Positions 45,406 to 52,604 of a stretch of 64,000 bases of DNA are shown piece after piece. Position 1 is the stretch's first letter. Each line of letters starts with the position of its first letter. The translations under genes were made by a program, and so were the position numbers. This stretch comes from a bacterium 0.1xD8-71 (lineage in GTDB: Bacteria > Bacillota > Clostridia > Lachnospirales > Lachnospiraceae): assembly GCA_003612405.1 (NCBI GenBank), contig RAYR01000019.1, forward strand, positions 42,725 through 106,724, written 5' to 3'. The notes under the pieces are model-generated. The model was not told where the DNA came from, did not search any database, and was given only the letters and a program-made list of their open reading frames with translations.

Positions 45406-45909
45406 CTACAACCCAAGAAAAATCTGTGTCCCACTTACCACCTGCCCTGAAATAACAAGAATCTTACTTTTCAGAAAAGGGGACAGAGCTTCCCTGGCAG
45501 CTTCCTTATCTTCGATCCGGTTCTGTTCTTCTGCAAATACCAGAATAACCTTGCTTCTGGCATGAAACTTCTTCAGATAACCAAATAAATCCTCATAACG
45601 TTTCTCACATGGGCAGCTGACATATTCCTCAAACGCACTGCCTGTCATAAGCATTGCCATGGGCACAATGCCAGTGGTTATTTCCGCTCCCCACAATACC
45701 AGATTCAGCCGGACATTGCGAAAGATCTCGTTGCTCCTCTTCAGTGCCCTGACCACCTCTGCCACCGCTTCCTGAAAATCTTCCCGTTCCAAAGAAGTGT
45801 CTATTACAATCGTCATCTCCAGACTGCCGCCCCGGTAATTTCCGGGAACATGCAGAATCGCATCTACTCTCTTGGACACCTGTAAGGCTTCCAGCTGTGT
45901 AAGTTTCAT
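45406..45909 (-). CDS. Conserved-looking hypothetical protein, possible von Willebrand A-like fold
   Basis: A 167-residue soluble protein with no signal peptide. ATG 45909 has AAAGGAG about ten bases upstream; the longer frame further upstream lacks a ribosome binding site. Alternating hydrophobic strands (MTIVIDTS, VRLNLVLWG, KVILVFAE, KILVISG) and amphipathic helices, with a DTS near the start, recall a VWA/Rossmann-like domain. The family is not recognised and no function is assigned. It is divergent from the hemerythrin gene and convergent with the soluble chemoreceptor gene. Confidence 0.6.
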   Translation of the reverse strand: MKLTQLEALQVSKRVDAILHVPGNYRGGSLEMTIVIDTSLEREDFQEAVAEVVRALKRSNEIFRNVRLNLVLWGAEITTGIVPMAMLMTGSAFEEYVSCPCEKRYEDLFGYLKKFHARSKVILVFAEEQNRIEDKEAAREALSPFLKSKILVISGQVVSGTQIFLGL

Positions 45910-46038
45910 TTTGATTTTATCTCCTTTTTCAAAGCGACACTTTTCGTCATATACCGACATATACTAATAGTAAATTCAGTGATAATAAATCCGCCTGGAA
46001 TTATCATTCATTCCACAAACAACGGAACCAGGAGTAAC

Positions 46039-46917
46039 ATGTCAAAAGAAATGGAATGGGATGAACGGTTTAATATCGGTGTCACATCCATCGACAAGGC
46101 ACATCGGAAACTTTTTTCCATCGTGCGTAAACTGATCAGCCTGAGTAAAAGTGAAAACAACGGACAATGGGCATGTGCCGAAGGAATCAAATATTTTAAA
46201 AGTTATGCCATAGAGCATTTTGCCGATGAAGAAACCTATATGAAGTCTATCGGTTACAAAGGATATGAAATACACAAGCGACTGCATGATGACATGCGTT
46301 TCAAAACCCTGCCGGCCCTTGAAAAGGACCTGACTGCGTCCAACTATTCCCAGGAATCCATGCATCACTTTATCGGCATCTGCCTGGGATGGCTTACGGC
46401 CCATATCATCATTGAGGATCGCGCCATTGCAGGACTGATTACAAACAAATGGAAAAAGGACCATACCGGAGAAGATATAGCTGCACTGGAAAAGGCGCTG
46501 TCTGTCACCATCCGGGAAATATTTCAACTGCCGACAGAAATTGTCAGTGAACACTACAGCGGAGAAAACTTTGGCCGCAGCATGATCATACGCCTGACTT
46601 ATCTCGCCATAGACCACAGGCAAGTACAGATTTTCATAGCCCTGGAAGAAAGTCTTGTGCTGCGGGCCGTAAGCTCTGCATTAAATATCCCTCTGCATAA
46701 AATGGATAACCTGGTCATGTCTGCCGGCAGGGAACTCGCCGTACGGATAGCGGAACAGGTGGGTATCTATTGCCACATGGCCTGGCAGTATCAGCTGGAA
46801 AGCAGTCACTTCATGACCTCAGAGCAGTTCAGACAGGCATTTTATGCAGGACATTTTGATTACAGTTTACTGTTTAACACCGGATGCGGGTATTTTGCTT
46901 TTGTAGTAGGCGTTTAA
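46039..46917 (+). CDS. Bacteriohemerythrin fused to an unidentified C-terminal domain
   Basis: A 292-residue cytoplasmic protein. Residues 1-135 are a complete hemerythrin: ligands H22, H60, E64, H79, H83, H122 and D127 all fit the H, HxxxE, HxxxH, HxxxxD pattern, so a di-iron oxygen-binding site is expected. Residues about 160-292 are a second domain whose strand/helix pattern and MSAGRELAVRIAEQ segment faintly recall CheX-type chemotaxis phosphatases, but the usual asparagine is missing. AGGAG precedes ATG 46039; an upstream in-frame ATG is unsupported. In an anaerobe this suggests oxygen sensing or scavenging coupled to signalling. Confidence 0.85.
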   Translation: MSKEMEWDERFNIGVTSIDKAHRKLFSIVRKLISLSKSENNGQWACAEGIKYFKSYAIEHFADEETYMKSIGYKGYEIHKRLHDDMRFKTLPALEKDLTASNYSQESMHHFIGICLGWLTAHIIIEDRAIAGLITNKWKKDHTGEDIAALEKALSVTIREIFQLPTEIVSEHYSGENFGRSMIIRLTYLAIDHRQVQIFIALEESLVLRAVSSALNIPLHKMDNLVMSAGRELAVRIAEQVGIYCHMAWQYQLESSHFMTSEQFRQAFYAGHFDYSLLFNTGCGYFAFVVGV

Positions 46918-46919
46918 AT

Positions 46920-47930
46920 CTATGAAGAGCTCAAGATATTATTCAGGTAAATCTTTATGTTCGACATATTGTCCAAATCTATACCATACCTTTGAGAAAG
47001 ATAAATGTAATACTTAAGGATTTGCTCTTTGTCAATCACAATTTGACAGGATTCTTCTTCCGAATATCCTTTTCTTGTCTCAATATAAGGTGTTTCCCGG
47101 TGACATATTTCCTCTAACGCTTTTGCATTATATACATCAAAGTAATGTTTTTTTACCGCATTTAGTATTGTTAATTCTTCTTCTTTCAATTCATATGCTT
47201 CTTCCACTTTGGGTAACGGCATATATTTAAACTTCTTAAATATTTCATATACTTTTGGGTATACCGCACCATGAACCCACGCCTGGCAGTCGTCATAAAA
47301 TATTGGTTCCCCTAACAGAGCCGCACTCCAGCTCTGCGTAAAATATAACAGCTTCTGCAAAGCCAAATGTGTGACGGGAACTTCCTCCGAGGCATGCGAC
47401 AAAAACCAATTTACCGCATCGAAAATTTTTCCTTGTGTTTCTTTCAAGCGGTTTAATTCATGAAACACCCCGTTTGCGGCCTTCTTTAAACATTTTTCTT
47501 CATTTTGCTCCGGTTGTTCATTCTCATAGCTTTGTACTAACATCTGAAAAACGTATGGATTCCTCAATTCTTTCAACCTGTTACTATTCACCATATTGGG
47601 GGTATAGTTGCCACCAATATACCTTGTAAGAGTGATATCTCCCCATCCTAATAACCTGCTTAGAAATTTTTGACTTACATGATAGGAATCTAAAATTTCC
47701 AGAATTTCTTCCCGCGTGATAGTTTCACGCTGTTCACGTATTTTTTGGTTTGCTCTTTGTGCTATCTCTTTCTCTGATTCCTGATCATATATAGGAGCGC
47801 CGCATTGTGTGCAAAAAGGTACCTTCACTAACATTTCAAAATGATATCCATCGCCTTCATATTCTCTAATTGTTTCTCTTAACTCATATGCATCTTTGGC
47901 ACCACATTCATAACATATTTTTACTCCCAT
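46920..47930 (-). CDS. MqsA-like zinc-finger/HTH antitoxin fused to Panacea (SocA/DUF4065) domain
   Basis: A 336-residue protein in three parts. Residues 1-50 are a YgiT/MqsA-type zinc finger with C6-x2-C9 and C40-x2-C43 and the family phrase VPFCTQCGAPIYD. Residues about 70-125 are an XRE-like helix-turn-helix (ITREEILEILDSYHVSQKFLSRLLGWG). Residues about 180-300 are a Panacea domain (LQKLLYFTQSWSAALLGEPIFYDDCQAWVHGAVYPKVY). It is the second gene after an MqsR-like toxin, so it is the likely antitoxin and autorepressor. Standard MqsA has no Panacea domain. Base composition is more AT-rich than its neighbours, consistent with transfer. AGGAGT precedes ATG 47930. Confidence 0.85.
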   Translation of the reverse strand: MGVKICYECGAKDAYELRETIREYEGDGYHFEMLVKVPFCTQCGAPIYDQESEKEIAQRANQKIREQRETITREEILEILDSYHVSQKFLSRLLGWGDITLTRYIGGNYTPNMVNSNRLKELRNPYVFQMLVQSYENEQPEQNEEKCLKKAANGVFHELNRLKETQGKIFDAVNWFLSHASEEVPVTHLALQKLLYFTQSWSAALLGEPIFYDDCQAWVHGAVYPKVYEIFKKFKYMPLPKVEEAYELKEEELTILNAVKKHYFDVYNAKALEEICHRETPYIETRKGYSEEESCQIVIDKEQILKYYIYLSQRYGIDLDNMSNIKIYLNNILSSS

Positions 47931-48026
47931 TCTGCCACTCCTTTCCTATTTTCTTTTTAAAAACATTTTACTTTTCTTTTAGCAATATCCTATTTCATAT
48001 TTTAGATATGTATTTTATTTATATTC

Positions 48027-48051
48027 ATTTGGCGGACTATATCCGCCAAAT
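48027..48051. repeat. Perfect inverted repeat between toxin and antitoxin genes
   Basis: ATTTGGCGGA-CTATA-TCCGCCAAAT, 10-base arms, in the 142-base gap between the toxin stop and antitoxin start. There is no U-tract on the minus strand, so it is not a clear terminator; it could be an operator, an RNA processing stem or a translational control element. Confidence 0.75.
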
Positions 48052-48072
48052 AAATATATGTAGTTTTCAATT

Positions 48073-48501
48073 TTATATTTCCTTTGTATTTTTATATGGA
48101 AATTGAAGTCTCTGCTCATCGCATCCCGGATTTTCAGGATGAAATGACATAATCAATAAAATATCTTCTTCCGTGGTGAGGATTTTCAGTTTGATATATA
48201 AATCCTCATCTTTATCTACGATATTTTTTCGTAATCCAAATATCCAGACCTGTTGACCTTTAAAATGAATATTTCGGTCATCTGCGGTATAACTGTAATG
48301 ACAAACCTGTAACTTGTAAAGAACATTCAGTATATCTTCCAGGCCTATTCCCGTCTCTGTCATGTAGGTCAGTGTCTTATTTACTTTATGACCTTTCCAT
48401 GGACTGATATTAATTGTAACTTTATCTTTTTGAGGAATCAGGGCTTTCACCCGATTCAAGAATTGTTGTACCTCTTCTCTGGTACACTGATACTCGGCCA
48501 T
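48073..48501 (-). CDS. MqsR-family toxin (predicted RelE-fold mRNA interferase)
   Basis: A 142-residue protein. The central and C-terminal parts fit MqsR: ETGIGLEDILNVLYKL, then HYSYTADDRNIHFKGQQVWIFGLR, then DLYIKLKI...ILLIMSFHPE, in the same order as the E. coli toxin (98 residues). MqsR cleaves mRNA at GCU. The N-terminal 45 residues are an extension. AGGAGGT precedes ATG 48501. It is the first gene of the operon, before the antitoxin, as in mqsRA. Catalysis is inferred by family; divergence is high enough that a fold-level check is needed. Confidence 0.78.
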   Translation of the reverse strand: MAEYQCTREEVQQFLNRVKALIPQKDKVTINISPWKGHKVNKTLTYMTETGIGLEDILNVLYKLQVCHYSYTADDRNIHFKGQQVWIFGLRKNIVDKDEDLYIKLKILTTEEDILLIMSFHPENPGCDEQRLQFPYKNTKEI

Positions 48502-48529
48502 ACTACCACCTCCTCTCTCTAGTAAAAAT

Positions 48530-48578
48530 GGTAAATTCCTTCGGAATTAACCTTGCGAGCTCCGCTTCGCGGACTCGG
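48530..48578 (+). repeat. Paired TTCG-hairpin repeat, copy B
   Basis: AATTCC-TTC-GGAATT enclosed by GGT/ACC, then CGAG-CT-CCGC-TTC-GCGG-A-CTCG. Same design as copy A at 38206-38256 with compensated stem changes. It lies in the predicted 5' leader of the MqsR-like toxin mRNA (complementary strand). Confidence 0.65.
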
Positions 48579-48617
48579 GTAAGCGAAAGAACTTTCCTAT
48601 ACCGCAAAGCAAAAGCG

Positions 48618-48683
48618 CAATCATTGATACCATTATTATAACAATTATTTTATAATTGTCAAGAAATTTAGTATCAATGATTG
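48618..48683 (-). promoter_or_regulatory. Promoter of the toxin-antitoxin operon framed by 13-bp inverted repeats
   Basis: On the minus strand TTGACA (48657-48662), 16-base spacer, TATAAT (48635-48640). The flanks CAATCATTGATAC (48618-48630) and GTATCAATGATTG (48671-48683) are perfect inverted repeats with the promoter centred between them, as expected for binding by the zinc-finger/HTH antitoxin. Confidence 0.8.
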
Positions 48684-48731
48684 TATTTTTGTTTGCCGGT
48701 TCTTATACTCCTTTACAAAATATACCCACCC

Positions 48732-50921
48732 TCAACGTTTTTTCTTCCTGCCAATATACCATAACAGCCAGAAAGTAATCACCACAGCAATGGCAATTGC
48801 CATAATCACAACCACGTATACCACACCGTTATCCTTGTCAGTATCTTCCATAACACCCGAAGCTTCTGTCTTCTTTTCAGACCAGTCAATATAGGCAATC
48901 GCACACGGAGAAATTTTGTCCGTGGAAAAAGTGATAGTATCCGGGTCGTCATCCTCATCTGAAAGCTGTACAAATTCCTGCGTACCATCCTCTTTCGTAT
49001 ACACTCTCAGAATATAAAACTCCCTGTCCTCTGCCTTTAAATGCTCAGGAACATTAATCTGCACTTTTAGTTCCTGCGAAAGTTCCCGGACAGACTGCTT
49101 CTCGTTCTTCTCTGACTTACTAAGCCATAAATCAAAATAATGCCCGATCATTATGCCAGGAAGTTTGTTTTCTTCAAAGAAATCTTCTGTTGACTGCAAT
49201 TCTTTCCCGTCAGTATTGGCTATGGAAAGTGTGATAAGAACAGGGACATTTCCCTGTAACATTTCCATTTTTTCTTCTTTAGTCAAAAGGTCATCTATTA
49301 TTATCTTAAGATTGCTGACACCGGCTGCTTCTTCAAGGCCGCTGCCGGAAGCTGTCCCCATAGTATCCATAAAGTCATTGTAAACCGTGACCTTCAAATC
49401 ACCGGTCTCCATGGCACCGGTCAGCAATTCCGTATCATTGTTCTCCTCAATCATCTGCTCTGCTTCCTGTACGGAAATATCAAGATGCTGCAACGTACCG
49501 GTGAGTTTATCGTCTCCCGTATCGGTCTTATCCGCATCACCTGCCGTTTTACCGCCGCTTTCCTGCTCCGGTTTGGCCACAAAATCCGCGGAAATCGTAT
49601 GGTCTCCTTTTACGTCGGAAAAGCTGTAAGAAGATATGGCTCCCACTGATTTACCATCCACATACACGGCATTAATCACAAATCCTTCCTGGGGTATAAT
49701 CACATACGATATCCCCGAGTCCTCGGAAACGGTGCTCTTTCCTTCCGGTACAATCTTCCCGCCAGAAGAAACTGCTGCCGTTATGGTATAGGTCTGCGCC
49801 CTTTGAAAGGTGGCCAGGAGAAACATCTCTCTTGTGATATTATCTACCGAGTATTCCGCATCTGTACTGATGACATTACCATTCTCAGACCAGGACACAA
49901 ACCGATAGCCGCTTGCAGGTACTGCTTTTATCCTGACACTGCTTCCCTTATCATATATCCCCTGTCCGGATACCGTCCCCGTAGAAGCCGGCCAACAGGT
50001 AAGAGACAGGTTGTATTTCGTCTGTGTAAACATAGCCGTCAGGGTTCTGGAAGAGGTAATATTATTCAGCTGTAATCTGTTGTCTGTACTCACGGTCGCA
50101 CCGTTTTCTGTCCAGCCGTCAAACCGGTACCCGTCCTTTGCCTGCGCTTCCAATATAATGCTTTCCCCATATTTTACCGTTCTACTTTCTGTAACGGTGC
50201 CCGCATTGCTATTGTTGGTATTTACCGTAATCCGATATTCGGCGGCTTTAAATTCTGCAATATATATGCTGTCGCTATGTATGTTTTCCACCGTATACTG
50301 GGAATTTGAAGACACTTTATTATTATTTAACAGCCAGCCTTCAAACGTATAGCCATTGTTCGGCGTAGCCGTAAGCACAGTATAACCGCCCTCTCTTACA
50401 GTACCGCCCCCACTTACGGTGCCGCCATTGTCCGGAGATGCCTTTACCTGAATGGAATAACTGGATGTCTGTACCGTTGCCAGTGCTGTAGCGCTGTAAC
50501 CGCTGTCCTGTTTCGAGACCGCCTTCACGATCAGGGAAGAGGATGTCTCATCCGAGCCTATATGCAGGATACCGTTTCCATCCATATAAGTGTTCTGACT
50601 GGTCTGTCCATGGACGCTCCAGGAAACTTCCGAACTATAATCATTTCGTCCGATCACGGAAGCCACAAAAGCATAGGAAGAACCTTTGGAAACCACTGTT
50701 GTTGCAGGAGAAACGCTAACTGAGGTTATCGCAGACGCAGGCGGCTGCTCCACTTCTGACCCGCCTCCTGACGGGTATGCGCCCGAACCAATTTCCGACC
50801 CGTTTGCTGTCGGATACGCTCCCGCTCCAATCTCCGATGCATAACATGGCAGACTGTTTGCTGCCAACATCTGTATAATCAAAATACAGGCTCCTAAACG
50901 ATATCTGGCTTTCTTTCTCAT
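48732..50921 (-). CDS. Surface protein with InlB-type beta repeats and C-terminal membrane anchor
   Basis: A 729-residue secreted protein. A signal peptide of about 28 residues ends near CYASE. Two copies of an EIG(A/S)GAYP motif follow, then a bacterial Ig-like (BIG2) domain about 65-150, then four to five divergent InlB B-repeats of about 70 residues (each with G-TV, a YTFEGW-like core and an F-A end), a region rich in E and D, and a final membrane helix at about 700-722 followed by GRKKKR. No LPXTG motif. Such proteins usually mediate adhesion. GAGGG precedes ATG 50921. Confidence 0.85.
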   Translation of the reverse strand: MRKKARYRLGACILIIQMLAANSLPCYASEIGAGAYPTANGSEIGSGAYPSGGGSEVEQPPASAITSVSVSPATTVVSKGSSYAFVASVIGRNDYSSEVSWSVHGQTSQNTYMDGNGILHIGSDETSSSLIVKAVSKQDSGYSATALATVQTSSYSIQVKASPDNGGTVSGGGTVREGGYTVLTATPNNGYTFEGWLLNNNKVSSNSQYTVENIHSDSIYIAEFKAAEYRITVNTNNSNAGTVTESRTVKYGESIILEAQAKDGYRFDGWTENGATVSTDNRLQLNNITSSRTLTAMFTQTKYNLSLTCWPASTGTVSGQGIYDKGSSVRIKAVPASGYRFVSWSENGNVISTDAEYSVDNITREMFLLATFQRAQTYTITAAVSSGGKIVPEGKSTVSEDSGISYVIIPQEGFVINAVYVDGKSVGAISSYSFSDVKGDHTISADFVAKPEQESGGKTAGDADKTDTGDDKLTGTLQHLDISVQEAEQMIEENNDTELLTGAMETGDLKVTVYNDFMDTMGTASGSGLEEAAGVSNLKIIIDDLLTKEEKMEMLQGNVPVLITLSIANTDGKELQSTEDFFEENKLPGIMIGHYFDLWLSKSEKNEKQSVRELSQELKVQINVPEHLKAEDREFYILRVYTKEDGTQEFVQLSDEDDDPDTITFSTDKISPCAIAYIDWSEKKTEASGVMEDTDKDNGVVYVVVIMAIAIAVVITFWLLWYIGRKKKR

Positions 50922-51010
50922 CTTTCCCTCATTTCTGTGTCAGTTTCCATTTATCTATCCGTAACCATAACGTTATTTCATTATACCATGGAAAAAAACA
51001 GGTGTTCAAT

Positions 51011-51040
51011 ACAAAAGCGGAGAGTCTTCAACCCTCCGCC
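51011..51040 (-). terminator. Terminator after lipoprotein gene
   Basis: GCGGAG (in the minus orientation GGCGGAGGG...CTCTCCGC) pairs across a short loop and is followed by TTTTGT. Confidence 0.7.
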
Positions 51041-51069
51041 CCAGATACTTTCCCGTATAACATACAATC

Positions 51070-51567
51070 TTAGTTGATCCCCGTTATCCCAAGCTTACCG
51101 TCCACAGCTTGGAAGATAATGTTTGGTGTGGCGTCTCCCATAATGACGCCCGCCATGGTCTCTTCCAGAGCCGATACATCTACGGCTTCGATCACAGCAC
51201 ATCTTTCCTCTGTGAAAATGACATCACTTCCCAATTCGATAAAAGCTTCCCTGCTGTCAATGACTTCATCATTTACGGCCAGCGGATAAGAACACAACTC
51301 TGCAAGAGCCTCCATATTCTTAGAAGCCATGGCCTCCTGAATCTTTTGGGCAAACGCTGCCGTCTCGCCGCTGTCTCCCTTTTCCTGTAAGTCTTCCAAG
51401 TTATCATTCTTCTCTTCTGCTTCACTCTCTGTTGCTTCGCCTACCGCCTGTACATCTACCGCAGCATAATTTTCCTGTTGTTCATCAGTTTGTTCTTCCT
51501 GTGCGCCGCAGGCCGCACAGGCATACGCCATAATTCCTGCTGCCAGTAATAACTTCCACTTTTTCAT
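51070..51567 (-). CDS. Small secreted lipoprotein of unknown function
   Basis: A 165-residue protein with an N-terminal signal and lipobox ending at C19 (ACAAC), an acidic linker rich in E, Q and D (about 22-70), and a compact C-terminal domain of about 95 residues (KIQEAMASKNMEALAELCSYPLAVN...GKLGITGIN) resembling NTF2-like or DUF4878-type small domains in pattern. AGGAGG precedes ATG 51567. It is divergent from the LytTR response regulator and has its own promoter in the shared 293-base gap. Function unknown. Confidence 0.75.
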   Translation of the reverse strand: MKKWKLLLAAGIMAYACAACGAQEEQTDEQQENYAAVDVQAVGEATESEAEEKNDNLEDLQEKGDSGETAAFAQKIQEAMASKNMEALAELCSYPLAVNDEVIDSREAFIELGSDVIFTEERCAVIEAVDVSALEETMAGVIMGDATPNIIFQAVDGKLGITGIN

Positions 51568-51640
51568 AACTTTCCTCCTGTTCTTTACTCATAAATCCCA
51601 AACACAGATCTTCGTCACCCCGATTATTGAGTCTGCACCC

Positions 51641-51669
51641 ATTCTATCCTCTGGTTATTTTGCCGTCAA
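51641..51669 (-). promoter_or_regulatory. Promoter of the lipoprotein gene
   Basis: On the minus strand TTGACG (51664-51669), 17-base spacer, TAGAAT (51641-51646). A second copy of the -35 environment lies 27 bases upstream (51690-51698), so the region holds direct repeats TGCGAAGAA...TTGACGG. Confidence 0.65.
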
Positions 51670-51734
51670 TTTCACTTCTTCGCATTTTACCGTCAATTCT
51701 TCGCAATCTTCCATAAACTTCCCGCCTGAATGTG

Positions 51735-51763
51735 TTGATAAAGTATTTTAAGCCCGGTATAAT
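51735..51763 (+). promoter_or_regulatory. Promoter of the LytTR regulator/kinase operon
   Basis: TTGATA at 51735-51740, 17-base spacer, TATAAT at 51758-51763. It points at the response regulator gene. Confidence 0.8.
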
Positions 51764-51860
51764 TTTTAGTGATATTTTGTTTATCTGCAAATCCGGACAG
51801 CCTGTAAAAATGTAACGGGAGTTTACAATACTTTGAGCAGTATGGAGGAAATACATCTAT

Positions 51861-52595
51861 ATGAAAATAACAATTTGTGACGACAGCATCAAGGACTTAC
51901 TCAAAGTAGAGAAACTATTGTTAAAATACAAATCATTGCATCCGGACAAAGACTTTGAACTCGAGAAGTTCTCTGATCCATCCAGGCTTTATCAGAAAAT
52001 ATCAGAGGGAAAACTGACCGATATTTATATTCTGGACATGATGATGCCACGGCGGACAGGTATTGACCTCGGCAATCTGATCAGAACATCCGGCAGCGAA
52101 AATGTCATTATCTATATTACCGCTTCCGATGATTATGCACTGGACGCCTACAGCGTACATGCCGTAAGATATCTTTTAAAGCCCGTAGATGAGCACAAAC
52201 TTTTTGAGGCACTGGATTACGCCCTGTCTTACACACAGGTAAGAACGGAATCCATGTATCTAATCAAGACCAAAAACGGACTGCTTCAGACACCTTATTC
52301 CAAAATAGAATATATTGAAAATGTCAACAGAAAACAGGAAGTACATCTGTCTGATGGAGAAATCATTAAAAGTCTCTTTATCAGAAAGTCCTTTGAAGAA
52401 GAGACGAGGGAGGCCGGCAAGAGAAGGAATTTCCTACAGACTCATAAATCCTATCTTGTCAATCTAGATCATGTAAAACAACTGACCCAGGACTGCGTAA
52501 TCATGGAATCCGGCAGGCGGCTCCCCATCAGCAGGGCCAAAGCCGCGAAGGTCAAACGGGAGTATCTTCTCTTTGTTTCCGAGAAATATAAGTAG
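51861..52595 (+). CDS. LytTR-type response regulator (AgrA-like)
   Basis: A 244-residue cytoplasmic regulator. Residues 1-120 are a receiver domain with MKITICDDS and phosphoacceptor aspartate in IYILDMMMPRRTG. Residues about 138-240 are a LytTR DNA-binding domain (YSKIEYIENVNRKQEVHLSDG, FLQTHKSYLVNLDHVKQL). GGAGG lies twelve bases before ATG 51861, a rather long spacing. It is cotranscribed with the kinase that starts nine bases after its stop. No agrB or agrD gene is nearby, so the signal is not evident. Confidence 0.92.
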   Translation: MKITICDDSIKDLLKVEKLLLKYKSLHPDKDFELEKFSDPSRLYQKISEGKLTDIYILDMMMPRRTGIDLGNLIRTSGSENVIIYITASDDYALDAYSVHAVRYLLKPVDEHKLFEALDYALSYTQVRTESMYLIKTKNGLLQTPYSKIEYIENVNRKQEVHLSDGEIIKSLFIRKSFEEETREAGKRRNFLQTHKSYLVNLDHVKQLTQDCVIMESGRRLPISRAKAAKVKREYLLFVSEKYK

Positions 52596-52604
52596 GTGAA
52601 CGGA

